This document shows positions 38,631 through 50,095 of a DNA stretch of 64,000 nt, in pieces (position 1 is the stretch's first letter; each line of letters opens with the position of its first letter). The stretch is from Stratiolaelaps scimitus (taxonomy: Eukaryota; Arthropoda; Arachnida; Mesostigmata; Laelapidae). The position numbers and the translations under genes are program-made. A model generated the notes under the pieces. It was not told where the DNA came from and made no database searches. It worked only from the letters and a program-made list of their open reading frames with translations. The stretch is taken from the NCBI GenBank assembly GCA_019614645.1, contig JABWDB010000001.1, positions 3,162,001-3,226,000 on the forward strand, given 5' to 3'.

Positions 38631-38667
38631 GAATCTACCACCAGCCCGATGGCCTGGTGGTAGATTC
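38631..38667. repeat. Perfect 14-bp inverted repeat (hairpin)
   Basis: The arms GAATCTACCACCAG (38631-38644) and CTGGTGGTAGATTC (38654-38667) pair exactly around a 9-base loop. The right arm forms the A-box region of the SINE that starts here, so the left arm looks like an inverted duplicate of the SINE head. Confidence 0.88.
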
Positions 38668-38740
38668 GTGTTCGCCTCGCAATCGGAAGAGACACGTAGG
38701 TGCACGGGTTCGATAGCCACCGTTGCACATTTACATTTAG
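38646..38740 (+). mobile_element. tRNA-derived SINE fragment (family 2)
   Basis: The tRNA-like head has an A-box-like GATGGCCTGGTGGTAGATT and a B box GGGTTCGATAGCC at about 38706-38718. It shares CACGTAGGTGCACGGGTTCG and a following ACATTTnC stretch with 46470-46572. The 3' boundary and tail are not clear, and no target duplication is evident. This family differs in sequence from the SINE at 13615-13874. Confidence 0.7.
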
Positions 38741-39727
38741 ACACAATTGACAACGTAACGTGACATCCCCGCTCATCGCTCAGACGTAGATAAGTACGCA
38801 ATCAAACCGCGTAGAAAACATATAACATTTGTTGAATGCCGTATCCATAAATCATACATTGATTATATGGCAACGTGAATGTGCTGCGTTCGAAGCAGAC
38901 CTTCCCATTGGTCGTCTCTGCTGGACAGAGCGAGTAATAATAGATGGAAGCGATCCTTCCCTGTTCCGTCAGTCAACCTATCGTAGTGTGGGGCTGTACA
39001 GACACCCGAACAGCGATCCGACAACCAGTCAATATCATATCGTGGGCAAGTAGTTAGTTCACTTCGGCGGTAACCATCTGTCGACCACCGACGCTGGCTA
39101 GCGATGCTTAGTTCGTGATCGATTTCTGTTAAGGCGTGTTAGTGGCGACGGCGAAACAGCACCGTGGTGCAGCCCCTAAACCGGCCTTGAGCTAGTGTAG
39201 CCTACTTACCAGGTGAGAAAGCGATTTCCGCGTTGGCAAGCCTTGGCTAGCTATTGTGGTGAATCGCTGAATCGATTAATTTGATCAAGTCGTTCACGTA
39301 TCTTGAGCTAATTGAAATGTCAGTAAATATTCAACACCTATGAAGGCTTGAATGGCGGCGCTGCATTGGCTTTTAGCATGAACAGGTGGATCCATCTGCT
39401 GTTCCATCTCACTTCTCCATATGATGTGGTCTAAGGCCTGGTTCACGTGGAGTTTCCACGCCCAGCAGCTATACGTACAGTTTCGTTGTGCAAATAAAGT
39501 AGATAGTCAATTAAATGCAATGCGTGGACGTGTGGCACGAGCACTACATCCATGTAATATTACATAGTAATTATTCGACCTAAGTGGTAAATTCGAGCAA
39601 AGCCGCCGGCCTTTGGTGGCTGGTAGACCCCAGTCTACTCTTCATTGACCAAAACAATACGAAGTCTAACGGGCGGGGGACGATTGTTGTCGCGGAAAAG
39701 TCACAGGCGATTCCGTCGAAGTTCCAA

Positions 39728-39780
39728 GATTCGTTCCCCGCCGTCAAACTCGTGACTGGCTTGACGGCGGGGAACGAATC
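39728..39780. repeat. Perfect 20-bp inverted repeat
   Basis: GATTCGTTCCCCGCCGTCAA (39728-39747) and its exact reverse complement (39761-39780) flank a 13-base loop. The stem is GC-rich and without mismatch, so it is far beyond chance for this window. The flanks show no target duplication or transposon motif. It could be the tip of a foldback element, a structured RNA stem, or an inverted micro-duplication. Confidence 0.92.
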
Positions 39781-40385
39781 TGAAAATGGCAGAAAAATGC
39801 CAGGAAAATGGCAGGAGCCGCGCAGCCTTGCCGCCAGGTCTGATTCACTATGTGATCCAGTTGACCACGGTTCAATTCAGTCATCCTCAGTCAAATTCAT
39901 ATTTTGTCGCCGTAACATCCTCGTCGACGGAGGTGGCTGCTCGAAACGTCGACTCCAGATACTGTCCGGCCTCAGCTCGAACCGATACAAAGTGACCACT
40001 TCATTTCCATCCTTTCAGCACAGCTCATTTTCACAGACTAGGAAACACTAGAGACTACATCCAGAGTCTGATCTATTATGTCAATAAACGAATAGGGCCT
40101 ATTAAGCCATTGGTCAACCTGTACTGGACAAATGAAACTCGGTGGCACTCACTATTCTATACGAAAGCCATCATATCAGGTATTCATCGCAGAAGCTCTG
40201 CTTAGCACTGGCTATGCATCTTATAGGAATGATGTTACAACCTCTGGCACGTTTGGTCTGGCCAGTTTTGTACACCTAAATAGGTTAGCTCACTAACTCG
40301 ATAAGTCTTCTCATCTGCGTTACCTTTCTACAGTCCCCCTGTCATCTATGGCTGGTTGCCATAAAGGTCTCTCCTCATCGCACTA

Positions 40386-40437
40386 CGGCGGTCTAGCGTT
40401 GGACGAGACTAGCGGCGGTCTAGCATTGGACGAGACT
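40386..40437. repeat. Two-copy 27-bp tandem repeat
   Basis: CGGCGGTCTAGCGTTGGACG and the following bases recur 27 bp later with one difference (GCG to GCA). Confidence 0.85.
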
Positions 40438-42959
40438 GCTACCCAAAAATAGAAACACGAAGTTACTGGCTGTCCAATTACGCATAATGACACCATAATG
40501 GTGTGTTATTATCGCATAACATCTGATTCAAATAAATAATAAGAAAATGTATGTATAGTATGTATATAGTATTGGTCCAGTTGTTATAGCTCTTCCCGGG
40601 GCAGCTTGTGCGTTCTTAGGGCCGACTAGTTATTTCTGTATACACTATTTAATTTTCTCCCTTCGGCCTCTGCTATTTAGGATTCCTAAAATGTTCTGAC
40701 GTTGAATGACAATTGATGCATTCGATGTTCAGATACGAAAGCTAAATATAGATATCAAGAATGGGCTTAATTATTTTCCATACATTTATTTCACAGCTCG
40801 TCTATAGGCATCACGTGCTACGTAGTCGTCGCGATGGCCAACGCGGTGCCATCGCGCTCACCTGAGCCCACAGCTCAGATCAATGGACCATTACTGAGGT
40901 ATGTTCCAAGCTGCAGATGGAAATCTTGTCGTAACGTCGGAGAAGTGTAGATTTCGGCCTCCTCGACATTTCCCGTTGTCCTGCCATACGAATAAGAACC
41001 GAAAAGCGTTGATCGGGCAAATATCTAGGCATATAGCGTGAATAGTTCAATTATAGGCAGGTATTACAATTGCCGTATATGTAAGAGCAGGAGATAACCG
41101 TTAGCTTCATAGTAGTAAATACACCGATTGTAGTCGCTGCGATGGCTGACCAGATTCCTAGGTTTATTAATTCTATTTTATTTTTAATACTACTATTTCT
41201 TACGTGTAAAACACTTCATTGAATTCGGCCCTAACCATCGGCGCAGTGGGCACACGGTGCATATCGTGGCGCCCACTGAAAGGTTTGTTCCCTTGAAGGG
41301 GGGTTACATCTGATTCGAGACCCGGGAAGCGACGATTAGTTACCAGTACACTTATAATAATTAGTATACCTATAGTAATTCAGGTAATCACTTTTATAAC
41401 TTTGTACTAACCATTTTGCTTGATAAAGAAATCTTTTGCATTATAATGTGATGTGTTTGTTTCAGTGGTACTTATTATACCTAACGGTTACGTGCTGGGG
41501 CCCGTCACATAGCTGAATAACTGAGAGTCAGCTTAAATAATTTGTGACACTATTTTGCAAACGATAATTCGACAGCGATTTCGACGTCGTCGTACAGACT
41601 ACGCGAGCTGTTGAATATCCGAAGAGCCGTCGAGCTTTATTTGAATGTGATAAGCCCTCTCTCTTTGACAAACATGTGACTTATGTGATAATTTGAAAAG
41701 TAGACTTGCTTTATTACAATAGTATGCATGACATTTACATAGCTATATCTTCATTTTACGGTCGATGTGTTCGTATGGGACGGGCGTCTGTTAAGTGATC
41801 TATAAAGATCCGTCCGAAACAGACAGCGAATGTAGATGAAGTACGAGCTCGTCGTAGATACAAACTTCAATTGAAGCCACAAGAATTCGGTCCATAGTCG
41901 TTCATCAGCAGCAAAGAAGAACAGTGAGGAAGCGCACTAAAAAACACAAACGTGAAGAACCCTCACAACCTCAGGCTCACTGATTTCACTCCCTGTGCCT
42001 TGCACGCTAGCTCCTTACAATGTTCAAACACGTTCATAAAAATTGTAATCGCAGCAGATCGCAGCTGAACATAACATCATTTCTAACCCAGAATCGGAGC
42101 AAATCGAGACTCTGGCGGACCTCCTGAGGGAGGAGGGCACCCGGCGCAGTTGTGCTAAGGTAGACTTAGTTAACATTGGTTGATTGTGACAGCTTTTTAT
42201 GGACCGAGTCGAGAGCATAATAGCCGCCGCGGCGGTCAGGGTGTCAACGTTCACTCAAGGTGTTCTATCATGCGCATAGCAACCTTACCCAGCGTGGATG
42301 GCAACAAAGTATCCTTCGTGTATTATAATAAGCGACTCAAATACTGGTCTGTTAGGTATACCTTTACGTTGTGCTAACGCGATCCTTATTTCTCGTTTAT
42401 TTCATCGAGAGGCTTTCATTACGTAATAGATAAGGTCACTCGCCCAGGCAGGGCTTAAGGCACACCGTCAACAAACTGTATCATTGGTACCTTACAACAC
42501 GCTCGCGGGAATCAAAAGGGCCTTATTAAAATCATACTTCGTAAATACAGGCACCATCTTCAACTACCTAGAACATTCTACAAAACCTGACTCGAATACC
42601 TACCGGGAAATGGCAAGCAGTTATAGAGTTTCATAAACACGATATTTAGGCAAAGGAAAAGCAGTTCTTCCTTGAATCCTGGTCATTGGCTATGAGGAAC
42701 GATTGCTCCACCGGAATCGTGAACGAGCTAAACCGCTAAGAAGTGAAGAAGTGAAGCTAAGACTGTATCCTTTCTCCAATTTGGCGAGGATATCACAGGG
42801 GAACTGCGATCGATAAGGTAGACTCAACGGTTCTCGATTGCCTTTAATCAAGTGAGCTCTTCGGCGTGCAGCGGACGCCGGGACCTCCGGAGGCTAGCAA
42901 GACAAACATTCTGTCCGGTCCCGGTTGCCCCAGTACACTTCTGTCTTATAACGGTGGAC

Positions 42960-43330
42960 GGCGTCGGTAAACTGCCTTATTGTCACCCTTCATGAAACCC
43001 TCAGATGGCAGGAACACTCTGGAACCTCTTCACCCAATTGGTAATGTTCCGCCGCCTTAGGGAGCTTGATGTCCCGGTCGGTAGCTTGTTACAGCTTTAC
43101 AAGATATTACTCGTGCCTATTCTCTGTTATCGAATCGCAATCTGAGGGGGGAGACTACAAAATAGAACTTCGCAGAGGTGAGTTCATCCTAAACGATGGG
43201 CTTCGTGCCATTTTCGGTGGACGTCGCATGGATTCCGCCTCCGACATCCTAAGAAGATCGATACGCCCACGCCGAGAGAAAGGTACTCACTCTACGCGTT
43301 CCTTTCCTTCAAATTATCAAAGGGAGTTAT
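42960..43330 (+). pseudogene. Non-LTR retrotransposon, decayed reverse transcriptase C-terminus
   Basis: Plus-strand pieces in shifting frames read VTLHETLRWQEH, then LWNLFTQLVMFRRLRELDV, then LLQLYKILLVPILCYRIAI, a stop, and ELRRGEFILNDGLRAIFGGR with MDSASDI after it. This order matches the C-terminal part of the element at 35209-36071 (VPALCYGITIW, FGRRHSDSVADVF). At least two frameshifts and a stop make it inactive. The catalytic region is missing. Confidence 0.75.
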
Positions 43331-44369
43331 TCTTAAGACATTGTCTTACCTATCAACGTGGTGGTATTATGTCCTTTTCACACAATACGAATACTCATAT
43401 ATATATATATATATTTGTTTTTTTAAACATAATTGTTGCAAAATAACAGTTCCAAGAATAAACTATAATTTGAAGTGAACTATTTCGTTGCCGAGTTGTA
43501 TCCTGGCTCATACACGGGAAATTTCCACAATCATCACTAGCAACTTGTCCCATCCTCATTGGTATAGATGATTTCAACCACGCACGTCTTGTCTAACATG
43601 TTAAACAGACTTTCAGCGAACAATTCGCTCATTTAGCAAAATACGTTCTCTTCGTATTGGTTGACACGCTGATAAACTTGATATCTGTCATATACCTGTC
43701 AGGCGCAGAGATGTGAAGACATACTGCTAAAGTATCAGATTGCCGGGAAGGTTTTGCGGATTTTTGATCTCCAGGTTGCATCGTGCGCAGCAGAATAATT
43801 TCCCTTACCTTAATTATCCAAAATAGTATCCATTGTTTGCCACGGCCCTGTTTGAACGTTCTGCCGGTTACGTCATTCCATATTTATAGAAATCCTCCTT
43901 TTTCAATGTAAAAGACGACATTACCGCGTTTTCAACGTCAATCAAAGAATCGAATTGTCTGCTATCAAAACAGCTCGTCACCGATCTGGAAAAATAATAG
44001 CCAGAAGGAGCAAGATACGGAGTAATACGAGGGTATTATTAAGGAGCTCTCAGCCTGAGTCACGAATTTTGTTAAGTTGGTCGAACTCACGTGAGAAAAT
44101 GGTGAAGCATCACCCTTTCCTGTTGAGCGGTTGGAACGTACTTTTAACAATTTTTCTTGAACCCGACCAAGTTGCGCAGAGTAAAGAGCCGTGTTCATGT
44201 TCTTTCCTTGTTTTTACGAAGCTCGAAGTGCTTAAGTCCTCGAACATCGCACCAACAACATTGAATGGAAAGCCTATGGAGCTCACCTATCGAGTGTTTC
44301 TTTTACCCCAAGCCGATGTAACGCTACATTCACAATTTCTACGCCAACCTTAGGTTATTTCACGTGTTC

Positions 44370-44585
44370 TCGCTGGTGGGTAACTGTCGGCATTTCGTGA
44401 ATCTTGTTACGAAGGATGTTGTCGTCGATCAGGGTGAGCCTTCCAGCCCTGGGTTGCACTTGCTCCGGCTCAAACCATCCTCGCCGTAAGCACGGGTGAC
44501 AATTTGAGACGTGCCCACGACAGTGTTACCTTTTCGGAATTCACATAACAAAATATGGCACATCGCATTCGTCATGTTTTGTCGT
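44370..44585 (-). pseudogene. Mariner-like transposase N-terminal relic
   Basis: The minus strand reads LCEFRKGNTVVGTSQIVTRA, then YGEDGLSRSK, the pattern of the first helix-turn-helix of mariner transposases (typically F..G....E....AYGEDALSRS). After about 20 residues a frameshift is needed to reach GRLTLIDDNILRNKIHEM, which fits the linker to the second helix-turn-helix. No inverted repeats were found. Identification rests on motif memory, so it is tentative. Confidence 0.45.
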
Positions 44586-45250
44586 CAATTCAGTCTTTCG
44601 CCACGCATCTCCATGCAGATTTTCCGGCTGAATGAAAGCATTATCGAGCGAATCTAAGTGTTCCAAACGACCAATTGTGATCGGCTTTCCAAGGAAACAA
44701 ACCCGTCTTTCAGCGAAGCCGCTGTCGACAAGAGATACAAATTCCGCGCAACTTTTCGGGCTACCTCTAGTACAATGTGGGATTCTTTCTAGTATGTTCT
44801 CTCATATGATTTGACCTCCATCTTGTCCTTTGCTTTGGCTATAGTTGCTAGTGCATGGTATATATACACCGTTGAGAAGGACACTGCTGCACAATATAAT
44901 GGAAAGCACTCTCCACTGATGTACGCTTCGGTTGCTGCTGCTGCTGCTGCTATTGGTGCTCTGTAGGGTCAACATATAGTGTGATAGACTTAAAAGTAAG
45001 ATCATGCTTCAGTGGCTTCAAGTATGAGTAATTCATCATACTCTGTTCAGAGAACGTAGAACATCTGCCATCGTAGCTAGTGGCATTTTAGCTCGCGCTC
45101 ATATGCAACTTTGACGAGGACAACGAGGAGTATATTAAATATTAAATAGTCGAACAAACAATGCAAACACCTATATTTCAGTCGCCCAGCAGCTGGCAGC
45201 CCCGAACGGCGTAGAGGTAATATATGTCACACACATAGCCGCATATATAT

Positions 45251-45304
45251 ACATATATATATATATATATATGAACAGCAGCATATATATATATATATAT
45301 ATAT
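45251..45304. repeat. Duplicated AT microsatellite unit
   Basis: Two consecutive blocks, each a long AT run. The first is followed by GAACAGCAG and the second by GAACATCAG, so the microsatellite and its short flank were duplicated together. Confidence 0.88.
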
Positions 45305-46469
45305 GAACATCAGAACGAGTGCTATGGCAAATCACACCACGATCATATGCCTTGAAATAGCGAACTTCTGACGAATTGAAACTCCGCAACTTAGAGCGTT
45401 AAATTCTAGTGCTGAGTTGCGCGGTTCACCTCAAGTGCACGACCAACGAGAGCCTGATCCGATAACGATGTCGGTGTAATATTTATATTATCTCTGATTA
45501 TCCTAGAACTGCATTGCAGTTCATTATTTTTAAGCAAATATGAAGGATCAGCAAGGTCTTAGCCGAGTTAGCCAGCTTTTGATAGGTTAGCCGAGGGTTA
45601 TTGTGTGTCATTTCTTCGAATTAAAGTGTTGCATATGCAGTCAAAATCCAAAGACAAGATAATCTGATAGACTGCGATTTCATTAATTTATTTCATAAGG
45701 ACACCCGATATACGTTCAGCAAAGTAACGTCTACTGTTCATCTTTCTCTCACATGGTGATGGATGGTGAAGGTGAACATATGTTCTCATATTTCTTTCGT
45801 TCTGATCAAAATGGGGACACCCTCAAAAAGTGGATCGGATGTTTCATTAAACAGTCGACGTCGCTGGGAGACTACTCTTTTCCATCTGCGCAGGAGCTTC
45901 CACTTGAGTTGGGCAGCGTCTTGTTTGGATTCGTCTGTTCCCGACGATAGCGATTTTCGAAACGGCCGATTCCAATCGACTGGCTGTAGATTGGGACAAA
46001 AAGCTATGGGCTGCTTGAAGCAAAGCGAGATTGGCGTTAGAGGCCACTTTGACTAATAGAGCTCTCAGCCATCAATGAGATGTTACCGGTAGTTGCTCCC
46101 ATTTAGCATTTGTATTCATTGCGCGGATTTACCTAACAGTGAGCAACACTGAGCTGGGAGATAGCGACAAGCCTAATAGTAATGCAGGTGAGATTTGATG
46201 TTATTGAAAAACGTACATTCGCATGTACCGAAAACGATCTCTCCTGGCTAATGAAAGATATATTCAACACGCCAGAGACCTCTGTCAGATTTCGCAGGGA
46301 CATTGTACCGAAACATATAGCCAAAACGAGTTGTGAATGATTTATTCCCATGTGGAGTCTCTCGCGAGTTACACGAGTCATGGATTGACCTGTTCGTAAA
46401 TTTTTCCTCACAGACACGCGGGTAACATTTAACGTCCACGGTATTAATTGCTTTCGGCATTGCTTCGTT

Positions 46470-46572
46470 GAACGGACCCTTTTAAGCGCAAATGTGAAAC
46501 CGTTGAGGATCGAACCCGTGCACCTACGTGGCTCCTCCGCTCACGTTGCAACGCACCACGCCACAGCGCTCG
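46470..46572 (-). mobile_element. tRNA-derived SINE fragment (family 2)
   Basis: The minus strand reads GCTGTGGCGTGGTGCGTTGC (A-box region), then CACGTAGGTGCACGGGTTCG with the B box GGGTTCGATCC at 46507-46517, then a stretch ending TTTCACATTTGCGCTT. It shares its core with 38646-38740. It is not a functional tRNA, because the acceptor stem does not close. No clear tail or target duplication. Confidence 0.72.
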
Positions 46573-49439
46573 ACCTATCGACTAATGGACCTATTTGTAC
46601 TTATAGCATAGGAATATATAATATGGAATAATTAATAATGCAATAATGCCCTTATATATAATAATATAAGTTAATAGTCGTTACAGAAGGAACTCCGCAT
46701 ACGAGTATTAGGTGTTTGTGAGCGTACGAAAAAATCGATTTGCAGAACGTGGTTGTAGGAAGAACTGTTTGTAGAACGGGGTTTATTCCTTATCAAAAAT
46801 ATACGCGTCTAATTAAATAGCAGATGCATCCCCGTTCTTCATAATACACCGCTTAAGATGATAAAAGATTTGTGGTTATACAGCCCCAGGGATCATTTGG
46901 TCATATGGCCACACAATGAGCCCAGTCACCCCCCTGTAGATGACGGGTCTCATACACCGTCAGAAGAATTCAGCGCAGGGTCCTTAAGTGGCTCGGGGTC
47001 TGCTGCACCACATAGCAGTGACTTCTCACCATCTATCAACGTAGAACAAACATGGAACATAGCTGGGCGCTGCCTGTAAGTGGTAAGTAAATTCGCCAAG
47101 GTAGTGCCTATATAGTGAAGCCTGCGTTGTGCATGTTCGGAAAGTCTCACTGGCTCTTCTAAACTACACGAACAAGTCACAAAGGCATTCCGACCCGCCG
47201 AAAACTGTATCACAAATATCGCGCTTCAAGGCATTTTTGTCCATGCTTTCACTATACGTATACGGCGTACATGGATATCTACTTGCAACAGAACGGCAGC
47301 ATTCGTATGTAGACATACTACCAAAGTTTAACACTTGAATCACAACAATCGAGACAACTACAGGTCGAAGTAATCATGGGCCCCTATGAATAATCATATG
47401 AATCGAGGAGAACAGCAAATGTGGCTGTTCTATCATGTCCGAAATTCGTTGAAGTATGCTAATCGAAATTTCAATTGGATCCGTCATTCTACACGGGCGC
47501 TATGTAGCTCGGTTATACGTATGTATCTGGAAAGCTGCATACGAGATTCAGACAATCTAGGTTGAATGCGCTCTTAACGAGAGAAAGTTGTGGCCGGCCC
47601 TACAAACTCTAAGTAGCGAGCTAAATCCAGAGTATAGCAAGGGATTGGTCGATCTCAGCAAATCCATAGGTCAGCATGAGCCGTACTATGGCTACGACAT
47701 CTTCATGCGCCAAATCACGAACCTCTCCCTCCCTCCCTCTCTCCCCGCTGCTCACTGGTTTTGGCCAAATTGACAGCAAGCGTCGATTGGGCTTACTCCG
47801 CAATTTACCCTAAATCCGTTCCCATTGGCGTTCTCTCTCTCTCTCTATCGAGGAACTTTTTTAGAGGAATACTATTTCCGATGATTGCATGGCACCTTTT
47901 AGGTTCGACCGTTAGCCTCAGCAGGCAATCTTAGACAGGGCCGCGTGGAGATACTGAACGACAACAGGAGCTCGCACAATCACCGTGTCGTTCAACTTTT
48001 GCGCTAAGGGTGTGTGCCCCAAGCTCCACTGTAAACCTACCTTCGTATTTTGTACAATCGGTAAGCGTGTGTCTTTTTGTTTGCCTCGGCCATGTCGACT
48101 TGCCATTGTATATTTGCACAGGCAAGTCAATATGATATATATATTCGTTATTGCACTACCCTGCTAATTCGTTTAGCATGTTTCCCTGCAAGTCACTAGT
48201 CAGTTTGGTCTGTTCGGACATATTCCAGCGCAACAGCGGATGTTCTTGTGTGTTCTCCAATTTTCGGCGACGCGTGCGCCTCACTCCTTGGCAGTTCCGC
48301 GCAGTTAAAGTGAAGACTGCGAGAGGAAGAAGCAACACAACAGGAGTGACGCTTTTTACAGTACATGGGACAATATTTAGAGCACATGGTAGACTCGGAT
48401 CATTTCCATAATTCGGACTATAACCGCATACAATAGTGCGCACATTCCAAGAACCATGGGAAACCCCTAAATCACCTTGGGAGAAAAACAGAGCTAAAAG
48501 GCACTGTTCCAAAACACCCAGTAGCTTGCTCCACCGAACACGTGACGGGGAGCGTTGGAAAAACCTTCGTTGCGAGCCTTGGAATAGAAAAAGCCTCACT
48601 CCTCTCTCTCTCTCTCTCTTTCTCTGAGTATGGCGATCCGCCAATCCAATATCAAGTTTGCTCGCATGGTCGTGCTTGTAGTCCGCTATGCAGTTCAGGT
48701 CTTCCACCATGATCGTCGAAAACAGTACCGTGGACGTTCAATGTTATCTGTGAGTCGACGCGGAAAATTTTCCATGTATTACGTGCTAATGAATCCTACC
48801 ATGACCCGAATGAAAATAGTCTCTCCATTCGCTACGGGGGCCAGTGTAAATGCTATTATATCAAGTGAGGGCTCTTGTCCAAGGACGCTTTCCTTGAACA
48901 ACGTGGAACAGGAAAGAATATCGCAGTCGTAGCAAGAGCCGTGGAGTTCTATGCCATATCGTATGCTATTCTGTGCTTATGTTTGTTTTATACAAGATAC
49001 CCACCAAGGGTAATCACCAAACATACTAATAATCTAATAATAAGCATCTGACTTCTCAGGTGAAATCTAATTGCTGAAAGCTGATTCCTAATATATAATA
49101 TTAGGCTGTGACTAATGTTCCTTCTAAACCTGTTTCAAAAATCGATAACAAGAGATCGCGCAAATTTGTCATTACACTGCCTGCTACGTAATGCGGTTCT
49201 ATTATATCTATGCAGAGTGTGTCCAACCAAAACGTGCGTGAATTCTTATTACAAAACTGTTCGAAGAGCCTCCTTGAAGCTTCGAAACCAAAAAGCACAT
49301 TAGTGGTTGATGCGCGCACTTGTGCAGATTCGATTGATTTCGCTAACTGCCTAAGTATGAAATATGACTTTGAAAAGAAAATTAATACCACTTGATCTAT
49401 GGACACTTGAATCTTTGCTTACATGCATCGTGGCGCCGG
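46573..49439. other. No recognisable gene
   Basis: Frames such as 46858-47079 (plus; serine-rich GSLSGSGSAAPHSSDFSPS) and 48156-48710 (minus) have no known domain. CT runs lie at 47829-47846 and 48602-48620. Confidence 0.45.
48602..48620. repeat. (CT)n microsatellite
   Basis: CT run of about 19 bp, extending imperfectly to 48626. Confidence 0.88.
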
Positions 49440-49697
49440 TTCACTTTCTTAGAACGGAATAAATATAGAGGCAGAAACCTCACCGTGCCGCTGCCAGCTG
49501 CAATAAGGAACTGGATAGAGGCCAACAACATTCATCGATGGATTCAACCTGCATATTTTTCAGATTTAAGTCCCTTGTGGTTAGGTCCCTTCAAGAACTC
49601 GAAATATCGAGCCGAGTCCATTTTTTCTTATGGGCTCAAAATCTCGTAGTAGCAAATTTCGTTGAAATCCATAGCAAATGGTACCATTACTTTAAAC
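49440..49697 (+). pseudogene. Mariner-type transposase C-terminal relic
   Basis: The plus strand reads AAIRNWIEANNIHRWIQPAY, then FSDLSPLWLGPFKN. This fits the conserved end of mariner/Tc1 transposases (a W.......PPYSPDL.P..Y.LF pattern) with degenerate positions. Earlier catalytic residues are not clear. The element's 3' terminal region may resume at 50015-50095, beyond an inserted opposite-strand mariner. Confidence 0.5.
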
Positions 49698-50012
49698 TGC
49701 GCACGCAAATGGTAGACCTGTCGTCGAAAAAGAGCATTATAGCCGTGCACACCAGCCAACCTCCGATGGATTTCAGCTGGACATTTCTTCTCTTGAAACA
49801 TAAACCTGACACTTTTCTTCTGAGAATGCAAGTCTGAAGAACCTGGTCCGCCAGTTGCCATTTCGAACGCCCAACGAAAGCCGAATGCTAGGAGCTTTCG
49901 CGCCGTCTATTTGCTAATGTGTGTCCACTACCCGCCAAATTTGAATTCAAACCGGCCAATAATAAGAATACGGTGCAAGACGACAGGAGGGCGGTTTTTT
50001 GGGTCAACCTAA
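49698..50012 (-). mobile_element. 5' fragment of a mariner element, inserted in reverse
   Basis: The right edge reads inward on the minus strand as TTAGGTTGACCCAAAAAACC, a typical mariner terminal repeat, with a TA just outside (50013-50014). About 150 bp inside, an ATG at 49861 starts a frame with KKCPAEIHRRLAGVHGYNAL, the first helix-turn-helix. It is similar to KYPPAEIHRQLVNAYGRSAL in the element at 11710-12398. The frame leaves the family after about 50 residues, so the element is 3' truncated. The left boundary is approximate. Confidence 0.65.
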
Positions 50013-50014
50013 TA

Positions 50015-50095
50015 TGCTAAAAGAGCATAATTGTAGTCTTTTTTGTTCAAAAGTTATCAAAGTCCTCTAATATAAAAAAAAGTTCCGAACGACCC
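50015..50095 (+). mobile_element. Probable 3' end of the interrupted plus-strand mariner
   Basis: The reverse complement from about 50095 reads GGGTCGTTCGGAACTTTTTT, then further in GATAACTTTTGAAC. The deleted mariner at 11710 has AATAACTTTTGAAC at the same place inside its 3' terminal repeat. This suggests a 3' end of a second mariner whose transposase relic is at 49440-49697. The link across the inserted fragment is inference. Confidence 0.4.

Larger units (their letters stand above)
38741..42959. other. No supported gene
   Basis: Plus-strand frame 39584-40051 is open for 155 codons but unassigned, and it spans a perfect hairpin (see 39728-39780), which argues against ordinary coding. A 27-bp unit is repeated in tandem twice at 40386-40437. 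Nothing else is recognised. Confidence 0.45.
43331..46469. other. No host gene; simple repeats and one mariner relic
   Basis: Contains the AT run at 43397-43414, the mariner relic at 44370-44585, a GCT run at about 44934-44951 and the duplicated AT block at 45251-45304. The 132-codon frame at 43955-44353 (plus) and the overlapping frames near 45750-46056 are unassigned. Confidence 0.45.

Noticed and set aside
39943..39953. GAAACGTCGAC, also at 61553-61563, as possible hammerhead or Penelope element traces
   Set aside because: The CTGATGA core is missing before both, and no Penelope-type coding sequence is nearby.
46500..46572. Standard tRNA gene
   Set aside because: The acceptor stem does not close and the core is shared with another SINE copy, so it is called a SINE.
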